From contig JAAXUM010000155.1 of the NCBI GenBank assembly GCA_013336025.1, forward strand, positions 1 to 5,158: DNA of 5,158 nucleotides, given 5' to 3'. How positions within the stretch are numbered: the stretch's first letter is position 1; each line of letters opens with the position of its first letter. The DNA comes from Chlorobiaceae bacterium (GTDB lineage Bacteria; Bacteroidota; Chlorobiia; Chlorobiales; Chlorobiaceae). Positions 1-5,158 of the stretch are shown here, in pieces. The position numbers and the translations under genes are program-made. Below the pieces are notes generated by a model, which made no database searches, was not told the origin of the DNA, and worked only from the letters and a program-made list of their open reading frames with translations.

Positions 1-122
1 AGCCAAGTCGACAGTGCAGCGATCATGAGCACAATGCCGCGCGGTAGCGAGCCGAAGTTCTGCTCGCGCAGGTTGAACTCGATTGTGTTGAGCGCAGCTT
101 CGATCATGTCGGGATCGATGCC
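1..122 (-). pseudogene. M16C (PreP/Cym1-type) metallopeptidase, internal fragment lacking its 5' part
   Basis: Read on the minus strand from 122 to 1, the frame is open and gives about 40 residues beginning GIDPDMIEAALNTIEF and continuing through NLRE, GSLPRG and STWL. This resembles the segment after the first M16 domain in M16C zinc peptidases (presequence protease/PreP family, usually near 970 residues), where GIDP..(I/V)EAALNTIEF.LRE followed by PRG and TWL recurs. The catalytic HxxEH motif, which lies near the N-terminus, is not in the window. Just upstream, the same frame hits a TAA at 134-132, and no M16C-like sequence is visible beyond it. The gene is therefore cut off at its 5' side, not merely unstarted. 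Its 3' part should lie left of the window. I infer a truncated remnant made by deletion, recombination or insertion. An assembly chimera is also possible. The family call is from memory of the motif and is fairly secure; pseudogene status is less so. Confidence 0.6.
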
Positions 123-131
123 ATTTAATGG
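121..131. repeat. 11-bp palindrome at the edge of the M16C homology
   Basis: CCATTTAATGG has perfect 5-bp arms around a central T. It sits exactly where the peptidase homology stops and just before the larger hairpin at 136-174. It may mark a recombination or insertion boundary, or be chance. Confidence 0.4.
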
Positions 132-135
132 TTAA

Positions 136-174
136 GTTCGCCGGGGGTTGGGTACGCCCGCTCTCCCGGCGAAC
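136..174. repeat. GC-rich inverted repeat (10-bp arms)
   Basis: GTTCGCCGGG (136-145) is perfectly complementary to CCCGGCGAAC (165-174), with a 19-nt loop. No T-tract follows on either strand, so it is not a canonical intrinsic terminator. It lies between the truncated peptidase fragment and the pentapeptide-repeat gene in sequence richer in GC than what follows. It could be the end of a mobile or repetitive element, or a structured leader for the downstream gene. Nothing here decides between these. Confidence 0.45.
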
Positions 175-271
175 AGTGGTTGCCTTGCACTAGAGGTTGC
201 GAAACTCGCCGTCTACCACATCCTCTCCCTCCGGTCAGGCAGTGATTGGCAGTCAGCAGCAGCAAGCGCTG

Positions 272-826
272 ATGGTAGATGATGTCGAAACCTGGAATAC
301 CATGCGCGCTGCCAATCCTGAGTTGAAAATAGAGTTGAAGGAGGAAAAACTTGAAAATGCAAAGCTGAAGGGCGTGAACCTGCAGAAGGCGTCGATGCCC
401 GGTGCTGATTTTGAGGATGCAAATCTTGATGAGGCCATGATGGAGGGGGCTGATCTGAGTAAAGCCAATTTCCAGAAAGCAGATATGAAAAAGGTTAAGC
501 TCCATGGCGCAAATTTATCCGGAGCAAGTCTTGATCGTGCTTTTATGGAAGGTGCTGATTTGAGCAATGCAAATTTATCAGGAGCAAACCTGTTCGGAGC
601 CATGCTCCAGGATGCCAATCTCAGCGGAGCGAACCTCGCCGGAGCTGCACTCTTTGAGACTGATCTTGAAGGAGCAAATCTGTCAGGGGCAAATCTGTCG
701 GGGGCAAATCTCATGGAGCCTAATCTTAAAAATACGATCATCTCACCTGAAACCATTCTGCCGTCAGGAAAGAATGCAACGCAGAGCTGGGCGATCGTAA
801 GGGGCGCGATATTTGTAAAGCCTTAG
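272..826 (+). CDS. Pentapeptide-repeat protein
   Basis: Starting at ATG 272 the product is 184 residues. A short lead (MVDDVETWN, then ANPEL) is followed from about residue 20 to 154 by 27 consecutive five-residue repeats of the A(D/N)LSG type, with Leu, Met or Phe at the centre. A non-repetitive tail of about 30 residues ends at TAG 824-826. Such repeats fold as a right-handed quadrilateral beta-helix, here roughly seven coils. The family's functions are mostly unknown, although some members mimic DNA and protect gyrase. No signal peptide or membrane segment is seen, so it is probably cytoplasmic. The start is uncertain. The frame is open from 194, with TTG at 197 (AGAGG directly abutting, no spacer) and GTG at 242 as alternatives, and none has a well-placed ribosome binding site. 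The DVETWN lead favours 272 or a little upstream. A terminator follows 68 bp after the stop. Confidence 0.85.
   Translation: MVDDVETWNTMRAANPELKIELKEEKLENAKLKGVNLQKASMPGADFEDANLDEAMMEGADLSKANFQKADMKKVKLHGANLSGASLDRAFMEGADLSNANLSGANLFGAMLQDANLSGANLAGAALFETDLEGANLSGANLSGANLMEPNLKNTIISPETILPSGKNATQSWAIVRGAIFVKP
671..715 (+). repeat. Three tandem 15-bp repeats inside the pentapeptide gene
   Basis: Units at 671-685, 686-700 and 701-715 are near identical. The core GG(A/G)GCAAATCT is in all three, and the first two differ only at their 3rd and last bases. Each encodes one GANLS-type pentapeptide. The DNA-level identity suggests recent unit duplication or slippage, unlike the more diverged repeats earlier in the gene. 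Confidence 0.7.
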
Positions 827-893
827 GTCGGATGCAATAAATTTGTTCCACATTCTGATTGCTTCGCTCTGACATTGCCGGAGGTTATCATGC

Positions 894-932
894 AGCTGCC
901 TTATAATTCGAATTATGAGGCAGCTTTTTTTG
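894..932 (+). terminator. Rho-independent terminator of the pentapeptide-repeat gene
   Basis: A long stem pairs 894-909 with 910-925. It is an almost perfect palindrome around TTCGAA with a single G-U-type mismatch and AGCTGCC/GGCAGCT at the base. A run of seven T begins at 925. The minus strand has no matching T-run, so it works in the plus direction only, 68 bp after the upstream stop. Confidence 0.9.
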
Positions 933-1406
933 TTTCCAAAGCATTCAAACGTGTACGATGAAAACCTGATGGAGAATTTTATTGCACACCGGTTTAGTTG
1001 TTCCGAAACCTGATTTCCGCATTGGTTCCGGCAAGTCGTAACTCCATCTGCCTTGTACCTTGTTTTCTCTCGATAATAAACAGCGGTGCCCTTATGATAA
1101 TGAGGCGCATTACCGTTTTATTACACGGAAAAAGTAACTGATTTTTTCAGTTGTATGCAAGATTCGTCTTGAAGCAGTTGATATGTCGGGATAAGCAGAA
1201 ACAGAGAGATTCGCCCATAAAAGCGGAGATGAAAATATGGCCGCATTTATAGTTGCAAACTGAAACCACGCATAGCACGCAGTCCAGTAGTTGCTGGTTG
1301 AGTTGTCCTGTTCCTTTTGTCCGTTGTTACTGGGCTGATTTGCCGTTGTAAATCATGGGAAAAAGTGTTTTCGTCAGTGTAGTAAACTGCTGTATCGGAA
1401 CTGGCG
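933..1406. other. Intergenic stretch without a supported gene
   Basis: These 474 bp lie between the terminator of the plus-strand gene and the end of the minus-strand 97-residue gene. I found no open frame with protein-like composition and no tRNA-like fold. Minor structure only: the 9-mer AAACCTGAT occurs at 962-970 and 1006-1014, and AACTGA/TCAGTT (1136-1141 and 1147-1152) could form a weak hairpin. A plus-strand frame starting at 1355 is antisense to the real gene. The length is enough to hide a small RNA or a decayed gene, but nothing shows one. Confidence 0.5.
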
Positions 1407-1700
1407 TTACAGTAATTCAGCTAAAGACGGAAAGCGCTTTCGGAAGAGGAAGTGCTGAAGGAGGCGAGCTTTGCAAATATTCGGATCGGAAGCCTCAAGC
1501 AGATGCTTTTTACCCGTTCTGGTTGTTACTTCAACTGTTCCGTCACTGTTTACCTGTGAAACTGTCCAGAATTTGTCTACGACATAATGATAGTCTTCGC
1601 CGTGCTGGAGAGGGTATACCTGCTTTGCCCGACGTCCTGGGCTAAGGGATGTTTTTGGCTTATGGTAAACAATGGGATCACCAACCCTGAATTGCATCAT
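1407..1700 (-). CDS. Conserved-looking hypothetical protein, 97 residues
   Basis: The product begins MMQFRVGDPIVYHKPKTS and contains HGEDYHYVVDKFWTV (about residues 34-48), then DGTVEVTTRTGKKH and a basic C-terminus with LLQHFLFRKRFP. Alternating short beta-like strands rich in Val, Tyr and Thr, opening with VGDPIVYHKPK and ending in TRTGKKH, suggest a small SH3-like/KOW-type barrel. It is cytoplasmic, with no signal or membrane segment. I recall similar unnamed proteins but no assigned function. Translation signals are strong: GGAGGT at 1710-1705 stands 5 nt (from GGAGG) before ATG 1700 and 8 nt before a second in-frame ATG at 1697, so either Met may be used. It lies 116 bp downstream of the ArsA-family gene on the same strand, and that gap carries operator-like repeats, which suggests its own promoter. 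Gene status is fairly secure; function is unknown. Confidence 0.8.
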   Translation of the reverse strand: MMQFRVGDPIVYHKPKTSLSPGRRAKQVYPLQHGEDYHYVVDKFWTVSQVNSDGTVEVTTRTGKKHLLEASDPNICKARLLQHFLFRKRFPSLAELL

Positions 1701-1704
1701 CTCG

Positions 1705-1710
1705 ACCTCC
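1705..1710 (-). promoter_or_regulatory. Strong Shine-Dalgarno site of the 97-residue gene
   Basis: GGAGGT on the minus strand, with CGAG between it and the tandem ATG-ATG start. It is the only strong ribosome binding site among the complete genes here and supports the start at 1700 or 1697. Confidence 0.8.
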
Positions 1711-1717
1711 TTTCCGG

Positions 1718-1741
1718 CCGGTTACCGGACTGTTTAACAGT
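1718..1741. promoter_or_regulatory. Two abutting palindromes, candidate operator
   Basis: CCGGTTACCGG (1718-1728, 5-bp arms around T) is immediately followed by ACTGTTTAACAGT (1729-1741, 6-bp arms around T). On the minus strand a TATAAC hexamer (1745-1740) overlaps the outer palindrome and could be the -10 of the 97-residue gene, placing the palindromes across the start site and leader. No convincing -35 is seen at 17 bp; TTAAAG lies 15 bp upstream. The promoter assignment is inference; the palindromes are seen directly. Confidence 0.4.
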
Positions 1742-1788
1742 TATAATCAATTTTGAAAGTCTTTAACTTACTTTTTTTTAACAGTTAT
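1733..1788. repeat. 12-bp direct repeat spaced 44 bp
   Basis: TTTAACAGTTAT occurs at 1733-1744 and again at 1777-1788. The second copy lies in very AT-rich sequence after a T8 run. The 44-bp offset is close to four helical turns, so both copies would face the same side of DNA, as expected for paired repressor or activator sites. The inner copy overlaps the palindrome at 1729-1741. Confidence 0.5.
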
Positions 1789-1816
1789 TTACAAATAAAA
1801 AAATCAAAGGCCGGTT

Positions 1817-2995
1817 TTATGGTTCCACAAAACGGATGGTGAGGTGATCTCCATCCATTTCCGCTCCGGAGGTTTTCAGTGATGCGAGTGCTTGAGGAAG
1901 AACCATGTTGCGGCGGTGATTGCCTATTCGGATATGCAGCTCGTCACCGTTTTTTCCCAACTGAATCTGATCCTTTGGAATGCCGGGGAGATAAAGTTGC
2001 AGAGTGAACCCGTCAGTTGTCTGTTTTATCTGAAATGTCTGCTGCTGATAATAGACTTGTGCAGGGTCTTCGTTACCATAAAGCAGCTCCTTGAGTTTTT
2101 CGAGGGTTTGCATGCCGCATATTTCACGCGAATAGAGCGGAACTTCCTTGACCGGCAGAGGGGCAAAGTTATCCTGGATTTCCTGTCGGTAGAGCTTCTG
2201 ATTCTCTTTCCAGAATGTGAAATAGGGATCGGTGACCTCAGGAGGTATTATCCTATTGGCAATAACCAGATCAACAGCGATGTTATAAAGGCCAAGATAG
2301 GCATGAGCTCGCAGGGACTCCTTGATAACCATCTTTTCAGGGTTGGTGACAAGTCGGACGGATGTGACGGCGTGGTCGGTAAGAATCTTTCCGAGAGCGT
2401 CAATTTTTTCATAAAATTCGTACGGCACATCCATCATCTCTTTGTCCGGCAGTGAAAAGCCCGCAAGAGGTCTGAATATCGGTTCTACAAGAGGTCTGAG
2501 ATAGACTGCGATTTTTTCAAATGGCTTGTAAAGTCTTCTCATATACCAGCCGGCTACTTCGGGAATGCTTAAAAGCCGCAATGCGGTTCCAGTTGGTGCT
2601 GAATCGATGATAAGCACATCGTAATCACCCTCCTTGTGGTGGCGAAAGACTCTGACAAGTCCGAAAATTTCATCCATTCCGGGAAGGATGGCAAGTTCTT
2701 CTGCCTGTATACCTTCAAGCCCTCTTGCCTGAAGAACTCCTGTTATATATCGTTTTACGGTGCCCCAGTTCTGTTCGAGCTCCTGGAGCACATCAAGCTC
2801 TGCCCCCCAGAGATTATCGCAGACCCTGTTGGGGTTATGGCCGAGTGGCATATCAAAACTGTCGGCCAGTGAATGTGCGGGGTCGGTACTGAGAACAAGG
2901 GTTTTATATCCAAGTTCTGCGCACCGTAACCCTGTTGCCGCCGCCATTGATGTTTTGCCGACGCCGCCTTTACCCGTCATGAGAATGAGTCGCAT
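1817..2995 (-). CDS. ArsA-family (Get3/ArsA-like) ATPase with C-terminal HSP20-like domain
   Basis: A 392-residue soluble P-loop ATPase. It carries the deviant Walker A GKGGVGKT (8-15), switch I STDPAHS (36-42), switch [10 protein letters not shown] (129-136) and an adenine-loop-like ANR (246-248), followed by an ArsA-like [11 protein letters not shown] segment (284-294). Residues about 318-392 ([22 protein letters not shown] and onward) read as the small HSP20-like beta-sandwich found at the C-terminus of some single-ATPase-domain ArsA proteins. ArsA proteins energise arsenite pumps and Get3 inserts tail-anchored membrane proteins. This protein has only three scattered cysteines (25, 59, 293) and no CxxC, so metalloid transport is not supported and no arsB or arsR gene is nearby. 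The true client is unknown. ATG 2995 starts directly before the P-loop as is usual; upstream the frame has no start codon before TAA 3043-3041. No Shine-Dalgarno is visible. No clear terminator follows the stop at 1817. Confidence 0.93.
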   Translation of the reverse strand: MRLILMTGKGGVGKTSMAAATGLRCAELGYKTLVLSTDPAHSLADSFDMPLGHNPNRVCDNLWGAELDVLQELEQNWGTVKRYITGVLQARGLEGIQAEELAILPGMDEIFGLVRVFRHHKEGDYDVLIIDSAPTGTALRLLSIPEVAGWYMRRLYKPFEKIAVYLRPLVEPIFRPLAGFSLPDKEMMDVPYEFYEKIDALGKILTDHAVTSVRLVTNPEKMVIKESLRAHAYLGLYNIAVDLVIANRIIPPEVTDPYFTFWKENQKLYRQEIQDNFAPLPVKEVPLYSREICGMQTLEKLKELLYGNEDPAQVYYQQQTFQIKQTTDGFTLQLYLPGIPKDQIQLGKNGDELHIRIGNHRRNMVLPQALASLKTSGAEMDGDHLTIRFVEP

Positions 2996-3144
2996 AAAAA
3001 AGAGAGTTATGAGTTTGGAAAGATATACCTCTTTTTTACCTTAACGCTTTTCGGTCTGTTATAAGTTTTGAAAGCTCTATAAATTGTCGTGAATAAAATG
3101 TTTGAGAGACGGAAGGATAAAAGGATTTCAGCTCAAACCCTTTA

Positions 3145-3172
3145 CTGACAATAAAAGAGAGGTGCTTGTCAG
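3145..3172. repeat. 7-bp inverted repeat between the TPR and ATPase genes
   Basis: CTGACAA (3145-3151) pairs with TTGTCAG (3166-3172) across a 14-nt loop, starting 14 bp beyond the TPR stop codon. No T-run follows on the minus strand, so it is at best a weak terminator or an RNA-processing stem. Confidence 0.35.
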
Positions 3173-3185
3173 ACGGAGAGCAATG

Positions 3186-4112
3186 CTATTTGATCAGTTC
3201 ATGCAGTGCTGAAGCTGAAAGTGTATCGCCAAGGGTAGATGCTTTTTGAAAATCGGCAATAGCTCCTTTCAGGTCACCCAGCATTTTTTTTGCCAATCCC
3301 CGGTTATAATAAGTCATGGCATTGTCCGTTCCTTTAGCTATCAATATGTTCATATCATCAACAGCACCCTTATAATCGCCAAGTGAGGCTTTGGCAAAAG
3401 CCCTGTTGTTATAGGCTTCTATAAGTTCCGGTTGAAGAAGAAGGGCTTTCTGGTAATCCTCTATCGCTCCATTGAAATCTCCTGAGGAAAGACGCGCATT
3501 TCCCCGGTTATACCATGCAGCGTCATATTTCTGATCGCGGACGAGTGCAAGCGTGAAATCTTCAATGGCACCCGTTGTGTTTCCGCTAAGGCTTTTTGCA
3601 AGTCCTCTGTTGTTAAAGGCGCCAGCAAGTTTAGGGTTAAGTTTTGCCGCTTTTGTGAAATCCTGAATGGCTCCGATGTAGTCGTTCAAAGACATTTTAG
3701 CTGTTCCTCTGTTATTATAAAGCTCAGGAACAAATGGTTCAAGCCTAATGGCTTTGGATATATCGCTGATAGCGGCCATATAATTGCCTGTTGCTGCATG
3801 AGCAAAGCCTCTGTTATTATATGCGCCCGGGAATTGCGGGTTCAGCTTGATAGCGCTGGAATAATCCGCAATGGCAGCCCTGAAATCTCCAAGCAGGCTG
3901 TTTACCAACCCTCTGTTGTAGTATGCCCCTGAATTTTTCGGGTTGAGAACAAGTGCCCTGTTAAAATCATCGAGAGCTCCTGATGTATCTCCGGAACGGC
4001 CTTTAATGATGCCGGCTTCAATAAAATCATCAGGTGATTCTCCGAGAGCGTTGAAAGCAAAAATCAGAAGTAACGCCGTTGTTATTATGAATATACGATG
4101 AATAATATGCAT
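3186..4112 (-). CDS. Secreted tetratricopeptide-repeat (TPR) protein
   Basis: A 308-residue protein. Residues 1-24 form a signal peptide (IIHR, then the hydrophobic IFIITTALLLIFAFNALG), with likely cleavage after ALG at 24, so the mature protein should be periplasmic or outer-membrane associated. No lipobox cysteine is present. From residue 27 to 298 there are eight contiguous TPRs of exactly 34 residues with no insertions. Most carry the Y(N/Y)NRG.A motif, a G(D/N)Y-type turn, GAI.DF and L.P at the end. A 10-residue tail (SASALHELIK) follows. TPR arrays bind other proteins or peptides, and the partner is not identifiable here. Repeat 5 ends in DQKY and repeat 7 in GTDN, both without the usual Pro. 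Start ATG 4112 fits the signal peptide but lacks a Shine-Dalgarno. It is divergent from the rlpA-like gene, 278 bp away, and 190 bp upstream of the ATPase gene. Confidence 0.92.
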   Translation of the reverse strand: MHIIHRIFIITTALLLIFAFNALGESPDDFIEAGIIKGRSGDTSGALDDFNRALVLNPKNSGAYYNRGLVNSLLGDFRAAIADYSSAIKLNPQFPGAYNNRGFAHAATGNYMAAISDISKAIRLEPFVPELYNNRGTAKMSLNDYIGAIQDFTKAAKLNPKLAGAFNNRGLAKSLSGNTTGAIEDFTLALVRDQKYDAAWYNRGNARLSSGDFNGAIEDYQKALLLQPELIEAYNNRAFAKASLGDYKGAVDDMNILIAKGTDNAMTYYNRGLAKKMLGDLKGAIADFQKASTLGDTLSASALHELIK

Positions 4113-4390
4113 CTGTGTGATTTCAATGCCGGATCAATATTTTTTATTTTGCTTACTAAAGTAGCAAAGCGCTACTAAAAACAGGCGGATATTTCATGAG
4201 AATTCGAGAAAAAATGAACTTAAAGCCGTTTTCTGGTGAGTTTTAGTCACCTGTTTGGATATTCATCGGAAAATATCTTATATTAAAGGATAGGCAATAA
4301 CTTTGCCTGTTGGATAATAATTCTGATATTTATTCATTTTCCTGTTCTTTTGCATGCTGTTTAAGGGACGGATAACTAAACCTTAGCACA
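4113..4390. promoter_or_regulatory. Divergent intergenic region (TPR gene / rlpA-like gene)
   Basis: These 278 bp must hold promoters in both directions. Inverted repeats seen: AGTAGC/GCTACT (4160-4165 and 4171-4176), about 50 bp before the TPR start; GGTGA/TCACC (4235-4239 and 4247-4251); and AGGCAA/TTGCCT (4292-4297 and 4303-4308), about 85 bp before the rlpA-like start. TACTAAA is also repeated directly at 4154-4160 and 4173-4179. TTGCCT (4303) followed 18 bp later by TATTTA (4327) is a possible but weak plus-strand promoter. I cannot assign a regulator to any of these. Confidence 0.5.
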
Positions 4391-4906
4391 ATGAGAGATG
4401 AAAAACGAAATTTCACCATCCCATTTTATGCCCTTCTGATAGGGGTCTGGTATACCGCATTTCAGCTTACTTTTCCGGCGTTCAGTTCTGCGCAGCTGCC
4501 GGGCTTCTCCATTCAATCCATAACCAACTCACAATCATCCACTAATTCCGGCATGGTGTCGGATCAGCCAAAAACCAGGGCTTTATTACGTGTTGCTGAA
4601 GGCAAGGCATCATATTATTCCAATCAGTTTCACGGGCGAAGGACTGCCAATGGTGAAACCTTTGATATGAATGAACTCACTGCCGCACATCCTTCGTTGC
4701 CTTTTGGTACCTGGGTCAGGGTCATCAATCTCAGAAACGGTAAGGATGTTGTTGTACGCATAAATGACAGGGGGCCCTTTGTCCGGGGTCGTATAATTGA
4801 TCTTTCCATAGGTGCGGCAAAGCAGATCGGCCTTCTCGGGTCAGGTACAGCCAATGTGAGGATTGAGCCGATAGGGCATAATCCTGATGAACCTGTTGCC
4901 GGATGA
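4391..4906 (+). CDS. rlpA: RlpA-like septal-ring/lytic transglycosylase family protein (DPBB domain)
   Basis: A 171-residue exported protein. Residues 1-34 look like a signal peptide (basic start, hydrophobic 11-28, AFSSA before Gln35). No cysteine follows, so unlike classical RlpA it is not a lipoprotein. A Ser/Asn/Gln-rich linker (about 35-62) leads to the double-psi beta-barrel domain (about 68-160): GKASYYSNQFHGRRTANGE, TAAHPSLPFGT, VVVRINDRGPF, GRIIDLS. Glu89, His100 and Asp126 have the 11- and 26-residue spacing of the residues required for peptidoglycan cleavage in Pseudomonas aeruginosa RlpA (E120, H131, D157, from memory), so activity on glycan strands is plausible. The C-terminal SPOR domain that targets RlpA to denuded septal glycans is absent. 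ATG 4391 is the only start after the in-frame TAA at 4373-4375, and no Shine-Dalgarno precedes it. A strong terminator follows. Confidence 0.92.
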   Translation: MRDEKRNFTIPFYALLIGVWYTAFQLTFPAFSSAQLPGFSIQSITNSQSSTNSGMVSDQPKTRALLRVAEGKASYYSNQFHGRRTANGETFDMNELTAAHPSLPFGTWVRVINLRNGKDVVVRINDRGPFVRGRIIDLSIGAAKQIGLLGSGTANVRIEPIGHNPDEPVAG

Positions 4907-4964
4907 ATTAAAACAGTCTGTTGAAGCTGTCGGTCAAGTGTCTTGTTAGAGATTGTTTCAGGCT

Positions 4965-5019
4965 ACATTAAAAAAGAGGGTATGCATTTTAAAATAATGC
5001 ATACCCTCTTTTTTAATGT
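4965..5019. terminator. Symmetric bidirectional terminator
   Basis: A perfect 24-bp inverted repeat (4965-4988 with 4996-5019) surrounds a 7-nt loop. The stem contains GAGGGTATGCAT flanked by A6 on the left and T6 on the right, so each strand reads a GC-containing hairpin followed by U residues. It lies 58 bp after the rlpA-like stop and 10 bp after the stop of the minus-strand gene at the right edge, so it can end both converging transcripts. Confidence 0.92.
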
Positions 5020-5029
5020 GGGGTGTGGC

Positions 5030-5158
5030 TTAATAGTTCAGAACTATATCTTTCTCGATGAGACCGTCAAGATTGTTGGCGGGAATAATGAACCGGTTTA
5101 GTGGCGAATTTTCTGTTTTTGCATGCAGGATGCCTCGTGCTGTCCCGGCGGTGAGCAG
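5030..5158 (-). CDS. C-terminal end of an unrecognised protein (partial)
   Basis: On the minus strand the frame is open from the right edge to TAA 5032-5030 and gives 42 residues, including LLTAGTARGILHAKTE, then NRFIIPANNLDGLIEKDIVLNY at the end. The stop lies 10 bp before the strong symmetric terminator, which is the main support for a real gene end. The composition is protein-like, with no membrane segment in the part visible. I do not recognise the family. The 5' part is beyond the window. Confidence 0.65.
   Translation of the reverse strand: MLTAGTARGILHAKTENSPLNRFIIPANNLDGLIEKDIVLNY

Noticed and set aside
131..137. GTTAAGT matches the GTTRRRY core of integron attC sites.
   Set aside because: No partner RYYYAAC core lies 60-130 bp upstream, that sequence is peptidase coding, and the adjacent inverted repeat has the wrong orientation (GTT outside left, AAC outside right).
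253..756. Long minus-strand open frame with a repetitive RFAPD/KSAP-type product.
   Set aside because: It is the antisense shadow of the pentapeptide repeats. Its periodicity simply mirrors the 15-bp units.
933..1406. Possible tRNA, small RNA or CRISPR repeats in the empty stretch.
   Set aside because: No cloverleaf, no regularly spaced repeats and no intrinsic terminator were found. The 9-mer repeated at 962 and 1006 is only a pair.
1355..1645. Plus-strand open frame of 96 codons.
   Set aside because: It is antisense to the better supported 97-residue gene, which has a strong ribosome binding site and protein-like composition.
1795..1817. T-rich run after the ATPase stop (minus strand) as an intrinsic terminator.
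   Set aside because: There is a T7 tract, but the preceding GGCC-containing sequence does not form a convincing stem.
1892..2455. Plus-strand open frame of 187 codons.
   Set aside because: It lies wholly inside the ATPase gene on the opposite strand, where all family motifs are intact. It has no recognisable motif of its own.
1..5158. A novel defence, secretion or biosynthetic system across the window.
   Set aside because: The genes belong to common families, have mixed orientation and large gaps, and show no shared operon or system-defining combination.

Overview
The window looks like an ordinary chromosomal segment of a moderate-GC Gram-negative bacterium. My best guess is a green sulfur bacterium (Chlorobi) or a close relative. 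That guess rests on a pentapeptide-repeat protein with a DVETWN-type N-terminus, an ArsA-family ATPase with a C-terminal HSP20-like domain, a secreted TPR protein and an RlpA-type protein, three of these genes lacking a visible Shine-Dalgarno sequence. No marker gene settles the taxonomy, so it is inference.

Layout, left to right. Positions 1-122 (minus strand) encode a fragment of an M16C/PreP-type zinc metallopeptidase. It loses its 5' part abruptly, with an in-frame stop at 132-134, and runs off the left edge. Next come a short palindrome and a GC-rich hairpin (121-174) within a stretch of about 59% GC that ends near 240. A plus-strand pentapeptide-repeat gene follows (best start 272, stop 826) and is closed by a clear rho-independent terminator (894-932). 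Positions 933-1406 hold no gene I can support.

Three minus-strand genes lie between 4112 and 1407. They are a secreted TPR protein with eight exact 34-residue repeats (4112-3186), the ArsA-family ATPase (2995-1817) and a 97-residue SH3-like-sized hypothetical protein (1700-1407). The gaps are 190 and 116 bp, so they need not form one operon. The gap before the 97-residue gene contains adjacent palindromes and a 12-bp direct repeat spaced 44 bp apart, which looks like an operator. Divergent from the TPR gene is an RlpA-like double-psi beta-barrel protein (4391-4906, plus). It ends at a very strong symmetric stem-loop (4965-5019) that can also terminate the minus-strand gene entering from the right edge (5030-5158, C-terminal 42 residues only).

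The genes do not form an obvious pathway. The TPR and RlpA proteins both carry export signals, so the divergent pair may share a cell-envelope role. The ATPase is cytoplasmic. I found no CRISPR array, complete mobile element, RNA gene or defence-like cassette. The points most worth checking are the chimeric left junction, the operator-like region at 1718-1788 and the conserved-looking 97-residue protein.
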